A DNA stretch of 9,503 nt from Thermoplasmatales archaeon ex4484_6 (GTDB lineage: Archaea; Thermoplasmatota; Penumbrarchaeia; Penumbrarchaeales; Penumbrarchaeaceae): assembly GCA_002254385.1 (NCBI GenBank), contig NJDO01000076.1, positions 1-9,503 of the forward strand. Reading direction: 5' to 3'. The notes below the pieces were generated by a model. That model worked only from the letters and a program-made list of their open reading frames with translations. It searched no databases and was not told the DNA's origin. A program made the position numbers and the translations under genes. Positions 1-6,417 of this stretch are shown here, piece by piece; position 1 is the first letter of the stretch; each line of letters begins with the position of its first letter.

Positions 1-1073
1 CCGTTCCCGTCCAGGTCCCCTCCCCCGATGCCGATGGTGGGTCCGAACATATCGAGAACGACCTGCCTGGAGAGGGCCCCGTTGTGGTTGAAGCGATACT
101 CGAGCACCCTGCCCGAGTTGTTCCCGAGAACGAGGATGGCCCCCGAGCCGTGAACCCTTCCCGAACCTTTCTGGAATCCCACCGAGCCCCTTGCGAGCCC
201 CCCGGACAGATGAATCTCCTCAGGCACCGAGTACTGGGTAAGCTTGATTATGGAAACATTATCCGTGCCGGTCGATGGATCCGTGTATTGAATTATGAAA
301 CCGTGAACCCGGAACTCGGACGGGTCAAGGATGCGTATCACCGGAGGCAGCACCACTCCATCCATCATTTCCCTGAGAGACCAGGTTGTTCCTCCGTCCC
401 TTTCGAGAAGATACACGGTCGAATCCGCCGCGGAATGGAATATCATCTCATCGTATCCGTCCCCGTCGATATCCCCCGCATCCAGGGATTCAACGCCCAT
501 GGTTCCCGGATGTATGTTCAGAGAAGTCGGATTCACGTCCGGCCCGGGCAGGGGGGGCGTTGAGAGGACGAGAGATGAATTGTCTATCAATGCGTCAGCG
601 GGCAAGAGGAACGAAAAGGTCCCCCCGTCGGTTCCCTGAAGGACCCTCTTCACCCCCTCCCCGGAGATAAAATTCTCCTGGGAACCCAGTGCCCCGAAGG
701 GACCTCCGCCAAAGGACCAGTCCACCCTTCCGTCCATACCCACGTCGATGGAGACGGAAGGCGGAGAGGGTTCTCCCTCGACGGTCGATATCTTGAGGGA
801 AGAGGATAGAACCGGACCCCCGTCCGGAACCGGCATGGATAGGCTCGGATCCATTCCCCCCATGGGGCCGAACCCTATGATGACGTCATCATAGGTCTCG
901 CCACCTTTCATGATGGATGTGGAAACCCTCGACGCTCCCTCCATGAACGCGAACGATGAACCGATGAACAGAAGAAGGAAAACGATGAACACCATGCCGG
1001 ATCCCTTCGGTCCTTCCCCTGGAGGCCCTCCCGAAAAGGAGGTTCCTTGCGGAGCGGGGAAGCTGGCCGACAT
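1..1073 (-). CDS. Exported FG-GAP/VCBS-like surface protein, N-terminal part (partial)
   Basis: The minus-strand frame is open from an ATG at 1073 to the window edge (357 codons plus 2 nt), so the C-terminus is outside. The N-terminus has about 26 mostly uncharged Gly/Pro/Ser-rich residues, then one hydrophobic helix (residues 27-43, MVFIVFLLLFIGSSFAF), read as an uncleaved anchor or unusual signal peptide. A beta-rich region of about 150 residues follows. It leads into calcium-loop motifs of the FG-GAP/VCBS type: D201-I-D203-G-D205-G within LDAGDIDGDGYDEMIF, and D353-L-D355-G-N357-G at the edge. Such repeats build beta-propellers in secreted or cell-surface proteins, so an extracellular location is inferred; the ligand is unknown. 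The 1073 start is supported by a TATA-like element that would place transcription initiation almost on the ATG (leaderless). The alternative ATG at 995 begins directly at the hydrophobic segment, with an AAGGGA about 6 nt upstream. The gene is divergent from the KaiC-like gene. Confidence 0.82.
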   Translation of the reverse strand, partial: MSASFPAPQGTSFSGGPPGEGPKGSGMVFIVFLLLFIGSSFAFMEGASRVSTSIMKGGETYDDVIIGFGPMGGMDPSLSMPVPDGGPVLSSSLKISTVEGEPSPPSVSIDVGMDGRVDWSFGGGPFGALGSQENFISGEGVKRVLQGTDGGTFSFLLPADALIDNSSLVLSTPPLPGPDVNPTSLNIHPGTMGVESLDAGDIDGDGYDEMIFHSAADSTVYLLERDGGTTWSLREMMDGVVLPPVIRILDPSEFRVHGFIIQYTDPSTGTDNVSIIKLTQYSVPEEIHLSGGLARGSVGFQKGSGRVHGSGAILVLGNNSGRVLEYRFNHNGALSRQVVLDMFGPTIGIGGGDLDGN

Positions 1074-1096
1074 TGTGTACATATTACTTTTTCCCT

Positions 1097-1110
1097 GGTA
1101 TAAGTTTTTA
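1097..1110 (-). promoter_or_regulatory. TATA-box-like element for the exported VCBS-like gene
   Basis: Read on the minus strand, this is TAAAAACTTATACC. Its centre lies about 30 nt from the ATG at 1073. Archaeal initiation occurs about 25 nt downstream of the TATA centre, so the transcript would start within a few nucleotides of the ATG, suggesting a leaderless or nearly leaderless mRNA. This is inferred from spacing and composition only. Confidence 0.5.
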
Positions 1111-1264
1111 TCTGTACCTTTTTTTCAGAAAGGCCAGACTGTGGATGCGGCCGATCCAGGTTCCCTTTTTCTCCCGGCGAAGTCCCATTGACATCCGTTG
1201 GATCATCTCCCCGAAACGCGGTGTCCGCATCAAGAGAGTTTTGGGATTGATTTTCAAAAGGCAA

Positions 1265-1274
1265 GATATAAGTA
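1265..1274 (+). promoter_or_regulatory. TATA-box-like element for the KaiC-like unit
   Basis: GATATAAGTA preceded by a purine-rich stretch (AAAAGGCAA, BRE-like) lies about 46 nt before the ATG at 1316. It predicts transcription starting near 1296 and a leader of about 20 nt, which contains the GGTGAG ribosome-binding-site-like sequence at 1306-1311. Confidence 0.5.
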
Positions 1275-1315
1275 AAGAAGATGTGACTTTTTTCACAAGG
1301 AAAACGGTGAGTGCA

Positions 1316-2011
1316 ATGGAAGAGGATTTCCTCAGAATCAATACGGGCATCCCCGGTCTGGATGGAATGATAGAAGGGGGTTTTCCCTTCCCCTCAACCA
1401 TTCTCCTTGCCGGTGAAAGTGGATGCGGGAAGACCACATTCTGCCTCCAGTTCCTTTCGGAAGGAGCCAGGAGAGGGGAGAGGGGGCTGTTCTTCACGAC
1501 CCTTTCCGAACCGGCCAACTGGATGCTGAGATTCACCTCCAGGTTCAAGTTCGTTGACAGGGAGGCTATCGGCAGGGACATCATCTACTTCGACCTCGGA
1601 CCCTACTTCAAGACCAGGTATCCTCCCGAGGACAGATACGAAACGCTGAAGAGGGTCATCGAGGAGAAGATCGTGGAGCTGATGCCCCAGAGAATAGTGA
1701 TAGATCCCATCACGGCCGTTGGAGGCATACTAAGGGAGCAGTACAGGGAATTCGTGTTCGACCTTTCCCAATCGCTCAAGAACTGGCAGGCGACAACACT
1801 GCTTACAGGGGAGGCCGCTTTCGATCAGCGTTATCCCATGGAGGTCGCCTACACCTCCGACGGCATAATACTTCTTTACAATCTGGAACATCAGGATGGC
1901 AGGAGAAGGTACATCGAGATTCTGAAGATGAGGGGCACGGATCATGTTACAGGAAGGCATATGGTCGACATCTCCCGGGACGGTCTTTCCGTCCAGGTGG
2001 GGTTCAAGTGA
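1316..2011 (+). CDS. KaiC-like RecA-superfamily ATPase, single domain
   Basis: The product is a 231-residue single KaiC domain. The N-terminal signature INTGIPGLDGMIEGGFP (8-24) is typical of archaeal KaiC-like proteins. Walker A is GESGCGKTT (33-41) and Walker B is RIVID (126-130). After the second strand, S64-E65 sits where KaiC has the catalytic Glu pair, so only one Glu is kept. Archaeal single-domain relatives are cytoplasmic ATPases usually assigned to signalling or to regulation of motility and surface machinery; no circadian role is implied. The start is the ATG at 1316, just upstream of the KaiC signature, with GGTGAG 4 nt before it. GTG at 1307 (three residues longer, AAGGA about 5 nt before it) is the alternative. 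The gene is first of a two-gene unit: the next gene begins 7 nt after its stop. No HTH, receiver or kinase domain is attached, so the partner must supply specificity. Confidence 0.9.
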   Translation: MEEDFLRINTGIPGLDGMIEGGFPFPSTILLAGESGCGKTTFCLQFLSEGARRGERGLFFTTLSEPANWMLRFTSRFKFVDREAIGRDIIYFDLGPYFKTRYPPEDRYETLKRVIEEKIVELMPQRIVIDPITAVGGILREQYREFVFDLSQSLKNWQATTLLTGEAAFDQRYPMEVAYTSDGIILLYNLEHQDGRRRYIEILKMRGTDHVTGRHMVDISRDGLSVQVGFK

Positions 2012-2018
2012 GGAGTTG

Positions 2019-2627
2019 ATGATCTTGAACCATGGAAGCTCAAGGATAGAGGAATACCTGGAACTGCTCAATCCCAGTTCGGAGTACCTTCTCTCCTTCT
2101 CTCCCTTCTTCATCAATCACGTATCCGTGGAGCTCATGACAGACATGCTCGTCAACAGGAAGAAGGCCGTCCTCTACATCTGTGTCGGCAGGCCCCACAT
2201 CTTCGTTCAGAAGATTTTGATGAACAGAGGGGTCAGCACCAGATCTATCCATTTCATGGACATGGTTCTCTATGTCTGCAGGGATTCCTCGAAACCATCC
2301 TCATCGAAGATAATACTTGACGAGAACGGCTCCCCGCTGGAGATACCGACGATATTCAAGCTGTTCAAGGTTGACCAGGAGATTGATAGACTGTCCCTTG
2401 ACGATGTGGATCTGCTGGTCCTGGACAACCTGTCCGAACTCCGGACCTACAACAATGACGATCAGATAAGAAGGTTCATGGAGCTCCTGCTGAGGATATC
2501 CAGGGAAAAGGGGAAGGGACTCGTGATATTCCATCTGAACAATCGACCGGATAACGGGTTGAGAAACCTCATAGAGTCCATGAACATAGAGGTGCTCGAG
2601 ATCCCGAACGAGGTGTTCCAGGGATAG
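2019..2627 (+). CDS. KaiC-fold-like protein lacking Walker A
   Basis: This 202-residue soluble protein begins 7 nt after the KaiC-like gene. GAGGAG (2010-2015) overlaps the previous stop, so translation is probably coupled; TTG at 2016 is the alternative start. It has no recognised catalytic motif. Its layout echoes a KaiC/RecA core. The strand-turn LLSFSPFFINH (24-34) lies where the P-loop would be but has no G-x-G-K-T/S. AVLYICVGRPHIFVQKIL (50-67) resembles KaiC strand 2 plus helix. SIHFMDM (76-82) resembles strand 3. DVDLLVLDNLSEL (129-141) resembles Walker B, and a helix and the strand GLVIFHLNN follow. I infer a pseudo-ATPase that pairs with the upstream KaiC-like protein, as a subunit or adaptor. 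It could instead be an unrelated alpha/beta protein. The reading frame is certain; the fold assignment is moderate. Confidence 0.78.
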   Translation: MILNHGSSRIEEYLELLNPSSEYLLSFSPFFINHVSVELMTDMLVNRKKAVLYICVGRPHIFVQKILMNRGVSTRSIHFMDMVLYVCRDSSKPSSSKIILDENGSPLEIPTIFKLFKVDQEIDRLSLDDVDLLVLDNLSELRTYNNDDQIRRFMELLLRISREKGKGLVIFHLNNRPDNGLRNLIESMNIEVLEIPNEVFQG

Positions 2628-2665
2628 AAGAGTGGGTGGACATCTTCCGCGACCGACCTACAAAC

Positions 2666-2674
2666 CTTAAATAA
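2666..2674 (+). promoter_or_regulatory. TATA-box-like element for the surface-protein/wHTH unit
   Basis: CTTAAATAA sits in the 69-bp gap after the KaiC-like pair. It predicts initiation near 2696, giving a leader of about 20-25 nt that carries the strong AAAGGAGG site (2706-2713). The separate promoter suggests that the downstream three genes are transcribed independently of the KaiC pair. An initiation point this close to the GTG at 2697 also allows a leaderless start there. Confidence 0.5.
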
Positions 2675-2717
2675 TCACAGCCTACCTACTCCGCTAGTGA
2701 ATGCCAAAGGAGGGGTC

Positions 2718-4103
2718 ATGATGCTCAAGGAAGAGATCCCCGGACACCATACTGCCATTATCGTGACGATGGGACTGCTGCTCCTGATGCTGGTTCCCTC
2801 GGCACCCCCGGCAGGATCCCAGGACACGGTGAAGATAGCGCTGGGAAGACTGGTCTCGGAGGATGTGCTGGACCGGGACGGGGACGGGATCTACGAATAT
2901 CTGCTGATGAACGTCGAATTGATAGTGTATGTCCCGGGAAGCTACGGTCTTCACGGGGAACTGGGCGAGGACATGAGGGCCAATGCGGGCCCCTTCGATC
3001 TCGGGATTGGTTCCCACATCATCGAACTGAGGTTTCCGGGAGGACCGATATCCAGGTCTCAAATGGACGGGAAGGTGAACCTGCACGTCGATGCCTATTC
3101 CAGGGACCCGGAGATGGAGACAAGGTCCAGGGATTACATGTCGGTGAACGAATACTCCCATACTGATTTCGAACCGCCTTCCGACGGGGCGGGTACGGAG
3201 GTCTCCATCGTGGGTGATGAGATCGTTCTCGAGGGCCCCCTGATGGAGGTGAGGATGAACCGGACAAGACCCGTGCTGACCTTCTCGTACTCCGGCAGGG
3301 CCAGCAGCATATCGAGAGCTTCCGTTTCCTATCTGGAGCTGGCGGCCTTCGAGGATACAAACGGAAACGGGATTCTCGATGCCGATGCTGACACGGAAAA
3401 ATACCACACCGATCTCGAGGACGTCAACTGGGAGATAGAGACGGATTTCTCCGGGGGATACAACATTGTCCTCTACGGTATACTTGACCTGAAGCTCGCC
3501 GGAACGGGAGATACCGTCGGATGGGCAAGGATGACATTCTCCCTCTCCTCCGAGCACATGGAAGTGGAGCCTCCTTCCCAGAAGTTCGACATAGACCTGG
3601 ACCTGTGGCAGCCTCTCGACGCGGACTTTCTGGGTGTCAGACACGTATTGAAAGATGAGACCGGGAAGCTCTCCACCGAGATCGCCTCGGGAGAGGGTGG
3701 AGATGGCGAATACTCCATAACCCTGAAGAAGGAGGGAAAGAGGCCCTACGGGAGCTATTCCTGGAGAGAGGATATCATGGTGGGAGCGGGTGAGGCCGAT
3801 ACGCCCTCCCGGGCCGCCTCCATAGTACACCCCCTGGAGGGGGGGGCGGAGATATGGTTCGTGTATCCCCTGCAGGATGATGCACGACTGATACATCATG
3901 ACCCCACGCTTAGCATGGACCCTAACATGCCTGCCGTAGGGGGGGAGGAAAGATTCCTCGGGAACAGCCCTGCTGTTATGCTCGGGGGTGTGGCCCTTGG
4001 TATTCTGATGGTGGCGGCCACCCTTGTGCTGAGGGAGATAAGGATGAGACGGAGAAGGAAGTGGGAATCCGATTCCCGGAAGGAGGTGGTACGACGGATC
4101 TGA
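2718..4103 (+). CDS. Secreted, C-terminally anchored surface protein with Ca-type loops
   Basis: The product has 461 residues. A Sec-type signal peptide is visible: charged start (K4, E5, E6), hydrophobic core 13-26, then PSAPPAGSQD as the likely cleavage region. A single membrane helix (about 419-439) and a basic tail (IRMRRRRKW) end the protein, giving an outside-N, inside-C topology. The ectodomain is beta-rich and acidic, with two Asp/Asn loops of calcium-binding type: D52-R-D54-G-D56-G, and D213-T-N215-G-N217-G followed by I-L-D221. I recognise no named family; it could be a sensor ectodomain, an adhesin or a structural envelope protein. AAAGGAGG at 2706-2713 supports ATG 2718 or ATG 2721. 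GTG 2697 is possible if the mRNA is leaderless. The stop overlaps the next start (TGATG), so it is cotranscribed with a small membrane protein and a wHTH regulator. Confidence 0.85.
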   Translation: MMLKEEIPGHHTAIIVTMGLLLLMLVPSAPPAGSQDTVKIALGRLVSEDVLDRDGDGIYEYLLMNVELIVYVPGSYGLHGELGEDMRANAGPFDLGIGSHIIELRFPGGPISRSQMDGKVNLHVDAYSRDPEMETRSRDYMSVNEYSHTDFEPPSDGAGTEVSIVGDEIVLEGPLMEVRMNRTRPVLTFSYSGRASSISRASVSYLELAAFEDTNGNGILDADADTEKYHTDLEDVNWEIETDFSGGYNIVLYGILDLKLAGTGDTVGWARMTFSLSSEHMEVEPPSQKFDIDLDLWQPLDADFLGVRHVLKDETGKLSTEIASGEGGDGEYSITLKKEGKRPYGSYSWREDIMVGAGEADTPSRAASIVHPLEGGAEIWFVYPLQDDARLIHHDPTLSMDPNMPAVGGEERFLGNSPAVMLGGVALGILMVAATLVLREIRMRRRRKWESDSRKEVVRRI

Positions 4104-4408
4104 TGGACATGGCCGCCGCATTCAAGGACCTTCTGATGGGAGTGCTTATCGTCCTATCGTTCGCTTTGACGGTCATAGGATATCTCTCATGGTCAAGGAC
4201 CAGAAGTCCCAGGATAGCAATGGTCACCCTTGCCTTTCTCGTATTCCTGGTGAAGGGTATCATCCTTGCGGTATCACTGTATCTGACGGGCTGGACGAAC
4301 GTCCCCAGGGACTTTGCCGCATCCTTCGACCTGATGCTTCTGTCGGATGTCCTTGTACTGCTGCTGCTCTATATGGCACTGTTCCGAAGGAAGAGCTCCG
4401 GTGCATGA
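4103..4408 (+). CDS. Small membrane protein, three predicted helices
   Basis: This 101-residue hydrophobic protein starts inside the stop of the surface-protein gene (TGATG overlap at 4101-4105), so translation is probably coupled. Three membrane segments are visible: about 10-30 (LLMGVLIVLSFALTVIGYL), 38-61 (a Lys sits inside it, FLVKGIIL) and 74-94 (LMLLSDVLVLLLLYMALF). A short basic tail (FRRKSSGA) follows. The charge pattern favours a cytoplasmic SWSRTRSPR loop between helices 1 and 2. There is no catalytic motif. Small three-helix proteins next to winged-helix genes recur in archaea; a role as membrane partner or anti-regulator of the downstream wHTH is inferred only from position. A good ribosome-binding site at normal distance is missing (GGAGGTGG lies about 15 nt upstream), which fits reinitiation. 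An in-frame ATG at 4061 would overlap the upstream gene by 43 nt and is less likely. Confidence 0.82.
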   Translation: MDMAAAFKDLLMGVLIVLSFALTVIGYLSWSRTRSPRIAMVTLAFLVFLVKGIILAVSLYLTGWTNVPRDFAASFDLMLLSDVLVLLLLYMALFRRKSSGA

Positions 4409-4423
4409 CGGGGTGCAGGTCGG

Positions 4424-4951
4424 ATGAAGGAAGCTCCCCCCGAATTGGACACCCGCAAGAGGATCTACGAGCTGATCGATTCCTCACCGGGCATACATTT
4501 CAGGGAGATCGCAAGGAGACTGGACATGCCCATGGGTGTTGTGGAATACCACCTCCACAACCTGGAGAAGAACGACATGGTTGTGGCAAGGAAGGAGGGG
4601 AGATACAAGAGATACTACACCGAGGGCAGGGTAGGGTCCAGGGACAAGAAGGTGCTTGCGTTCCTCAGAAAGGAGATCCCGAGAAGGATAATCATGTACA
4701 TCATGATGAATCCCGGAGCCAGGCACAATGAGATGAAAAGGGAACTCGAGCTTTCCGGCTCAACTTTGACATTCCACGTGAAGAAGATGGTGAAGAAGGA
4801 GGTGCTGAGGGAGTCGGAGGAGGACGGCATTAAGCGATTCTACGTGTCGGACCCCGAGGCCGTCTCGAGGACCCTCATACTGTTCAAGAGATCGTTCATG
4901 GACGAACTCGTGGATTCCTTCACGGAAACCTGGCTCGAGATGGACCTCTGA
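4424..4951 (+). CDS. Tandem winged-helix transcriptional regulator
   Basis: This 175-residue basic protein has two winged-helix domains. The first (about 8-67) has the helices KRIYELIDSSPG, HFREIARRLDM and GVVEYHLHNLEKNDMV, then a wing with RKEGRYKRYY. The second (about 75-150) has RRIIMYIMMNPGARHNEMKR, the recognition-like helix SGSTLTFHVKKMVKKEVL and the wing EDGIKRFYVSDP. A short helical C-terminus follows. This layout matches ArsR/MarR-like archaeal tandem wHTH proteins, which are cytoplasmic DNA-binding regulators. There is no ligand domain and no metal-binding Cys/His cluster, so the signal probably comes from a partner. It lies 15 nt after the small membrane protein gene, in the same direction, as the third gene of the unit; local autoregulation at the promoter near 2666 is plausible. 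The start ATG 4424 is preceded by a weak AGGT at short spacing. Confidence 0.9.
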   Translation: MKEAPPELDTRKRIYELIDSSPGIHFREIARRLDMPMGVVEYHLHNLEKNDMVVARKEGRYKRYYTEGRVGSRDKKVLAFLRKEIPRRIIMYIMMNPGARHNEMKRELELSGSTLTFHVKKMVKKEVLRESEEDGIKRFYVSDPEAVSRTLILFKRSFMDELVDSFTETWLEMDL

Positions 4952-4992
4952 CATGGTTCCGCTGACCAAGGACACGGGACGTACCCGGCGGA

Positions 4993-5454
4993 TCAGGACC
5001 GGGATCGAACCGATTTCCCGACCTCCCCGTTCCTCCTCTCCAGCTCATCCCTGGTCAGCCCCAACCGGCTCTCGAGAACCGACCATGTTTCCATATCCCA
5101 GTATGGAGACGACAGCGGATCCCTGTCGATGGTTCCCATCAAACTCCGGAGCAGATCCTTTCCCCCCGCCGCCTGCATGATCCTTATAACGAATATGGAA
5201 CGGAAGGTCGAAGGTCCCAGCAGATGCCCCCGGACCTCCATCACGACATCCGCTCCATTCGACACCTCCAGGACCCAGGGGAAAGGTGGGTTTGCGCTTT
5301 TGACCCTGAATGTCAATCCATGTGACATGGCGCCCTCAATCACCCATTCCCCAACGTCCGTCAGTGACAGGCGGTCCAGCCCGCTTCGGGGGCGTTCGAC
5401 CCGGCCTTTCCTCAGTTCCGAGCCGGAAACGACCGGTCTGACATGTAAAGGCAT
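4993..5454 (-). CDS. Hypothetical protein downstream of nadE
   Basis: This is a 153-residue protein of unknown function. No signal peptide, membrane helix or known motif is visible. The N-terminal 40 residues are basic (RKGRVERPRSGLDR). The middle looks like alternating strands (EWVIEGAMSHGLTFRV, PWVLEVSN, DVVMEVRGHLLG, RSIFVIRIM). The last third is helical and charged (YWDMETWSVLESRLGLTRDELERR). The start lies 30 nt after the nadE stop on the same strand with no promoter between them, so cotranscription is likely. The only in-frame codons between the nadE TAG and this ATG are non-start codons apart from a CTG. The N-terminal part uses more CGN arginine codons than its neighbours, hinting at a different history or a looser frame. 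It converges with the wHTH gene, 41 nt apart. It could be an open frame of no function, but length and composition favour a gene. Confidence 0.6.
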   Translation of the reverse strand: MPLHVRPVVSGSELRKGRVERPRSGLDRLSLTDVGEWVIEGAMSHGLTFRVKSANPPFPWVLEVSNGADVVMEVRGHLLGPSTFRSIFVIRIMQAAGGKDLLRSLMGTIDRDPLSSPYWDMETWSVLESRLGLTRDELERRNGEVGKSVRSRS

Positions 5455-5484
5455 TACGTAGAACTCCGCGGGTCCCTTCAGGGC

Positions 5485-6336
5485 CTACCACCTCTCCCTC
5501 AGATCGACACCGATGGTTGCGGGACCCACCTTCGGTATCGCAAGGCTCATCCTCTTGTGTCTGCTCCTGCGAACCGTCTCCATCACACGTTCGATGTCCT
5601 CCCTTCCCGGAGGGAGCGGCATGCCGGACCTTCTCAGTTCATCATCGCTCACGGATGAAAGGTCCATCTCCTCCGCAATCCGATCCGGGGAAAGCCCCAT
5701 GATCATGCCGTTCAGCACCTGATCGAGGACAATGTACGGCATTCCCATCTCTCCCTCGTCCGTCTGACCATCGAGCAGTCCCGCGGACGGGGGTTTCTCC
5801 ATTATCCCTTCCGGTATGCCCATCTGGCGTGCAAGCTTTCTCACCTGTGTCTTGAACAGGTCCCCTATCGGGTAGATGTCGGCTCCGCCGTCCCCGTACT
5901 TCGTGAAATATCCCATTAGAAGCTCCGATTTGTTCGAGGTCCCGACAACCAGGCCGTTTCCGGTGTTCGCCGCGGCATAGAGGATGACCATTCTCACCCT
6001 TGCCATCAGGTTCCCCCTTGCCATTCCGGAAACCTCGATCGGAGCCGAGTCCACCATCCCGGATATGTCAATTGTCCTCAGTTTCACTCCACAGCTGCCT
6101 GCCGCTTCCTCGGCATGCTTCCGGTCAGCGGTCGAGCCTTCCCCGCAGGGAAGATGATATGCATCCACCCTGTCACTGCCCAGGGAGGAACACAAGAGCC
6201 CGAGCACTACCGCGGAATCCAGCCCGCCGGAGAGCCCGATCACAGCCCTCCGGGCCCCCGCATCGTCGAACCTGGAAACGATGAACTGCTCGATTATGGT
6301 CCTGGAATGCGGGTCGAGGTTCGGTACTAGATCCAT
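5485..6336 (-). CDS. nadE: NH3-dependent NAD+ synthetase
   Basis: The product adenylates nicotinic acid adenine dinucleotide with ATP and then amidates it with ammonia, the last step of NAD+ biosynthesis, in the cytoplasm. The 283 residues match the ammonia-dependent form, since no N-terminal glutaminase (nitrilase) domain is present. Visible signatures are the PP-loop SGGLDS (36-41), GNLMARVRM (108-116), VVGTSNKSELLMGYFTKYGD (130-149), IYPIGDLFKTQVRKLAR (154-170) and PPSAGLLDGQTDE (182-194). The C-terminus KVGPATIGVDLRERW is a normal end for the family, so the TAG stop looks genuine. ATG 6334-6336 is preceded by GGGGTGA with 4-nt spacing on the minus strand. The gene is divergent from the TBP-repeat gene across a short shared promoter region, and an unknown gene follows 30 nt downstream. 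Nothing odd is seen in the active-site motifs. Confidence 0.96.
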   Translation of the reverse strand: MDLVPNLDPHSRTIIEQFIVSRFDDAGARRAVIGLSGGLDSAVVLGLLCSSLGSDRVDAYHLPCGEGSTADRKHAEEAAGSCGVKLRTIDISGMVDSAPIEVSGMARGNLMARVRMVILYAAANTGNGLVVGTSNKSELLMGYFTKYGDGGADIYPIGDLFKTQVRKLARQMGIPEGIMEKPPSAGLLDGQTDEGEMGMPYIVLDQVLNGMIMGLSPDRIAEEMDLSSVSDDELRRSGMPLPPGREDIERVMETVRRSRHKRMSLAIPKVGPATIGVDLRERW

Positions 6337-6365
6337 GGGCTCACCCCGCTCGGATATGACACGGA

Positions 6366-6390
6366 GATATTAATGATATTTTCTCATATT
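6366..6390. promoter_or_regulatory. Shared divergent promoter with repeated GATATT boxes
   Basis: Between nadE and the TBP-repeat gene lie three A/T boxes in the same orientation: GATATT (6366-6371), GATATT (6375-6380) and CATATT (6385-6390), spaced 9 and 10 bp. Either of the first two can serve as a TATA box for the plus-strand gene (predicted start near 6396-6404, ATG 6418). Read on the other strand, they can serve nadE (predicted start near 6345-6355, ATG 6336). The boxes could reflect overlapping promoters or a cooperative operator. Confidence 0.45.
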
Positions 6391-6417
6391 CCACTTTTGA
6401 CGGGAAAAAATATTAAG

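Larger units (their letters stand above)
1074..1315. other. Divergent intergenic region, two outward promoters
   Basis: This 242-bp stretch separates the divergent starts of the exported VCBS-like gene and the KaiC-like gene. It holds one TATA-like element near each end. The middle (about 1130-1260) is open in frame with the KaiC-like gene back to 1073. The peptide that this would add has no resemblance to a KaiC N-terminus and lies upstream of the promoter, so I treat it as non-coding. I found no RNA gene, tRNA-like fold or clear inverted repeat in it. Confidence 0.5.

Noticed and set aside
1073..1315. N-terminal 81-residue extension of the KaiC-like protein
   Set aside because: The added peptide does not look like a KaiC N-terminus and would start upstream of the TATA-like element. 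The KaiC signature begins just after the ATG at 1316.
2627..2647. GAAGA...TCTTC hairpin after the KaiC-like pair as a terminator
   Set aside because: Only 5 bp of stem, a long loop and no T-tract follow; archaeal termination needs T-runs rather than such a hairpin.
2694..4121. A 475-codon open frame on the minus strand opposite the surface-protein gene
   Set aside because: It is rich in His, Pro, Arg and Gly with no coherent domain, and it is a mirror of the plus-strand gene, which has a signal peptide, anchor and ribosome-binding site.
4988..5025. A T-arm-like sequence on the minus strand (5-bp stem around TTCGATC), suggesting a tRNA 3' end
   Set aside because: No matching D-arm or anticodon arm lies upstream, the best acceptor partner is imperfect (one C-A mismatch) and the total would be about 66 nt. 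The sequence is also the end of the coding region of the 153-residue gene. Coincidence is the simpler reading.
5455..5487. nadE TAG read through (pyrrolysine or suppression) into the in-frame downstream gene
   Set aside because: NadE ends at its usual C-terminus before the TAG and the downstream ORF has its own ATG, so an in-frame relation by chance (1 in 3) needs no readthrough.
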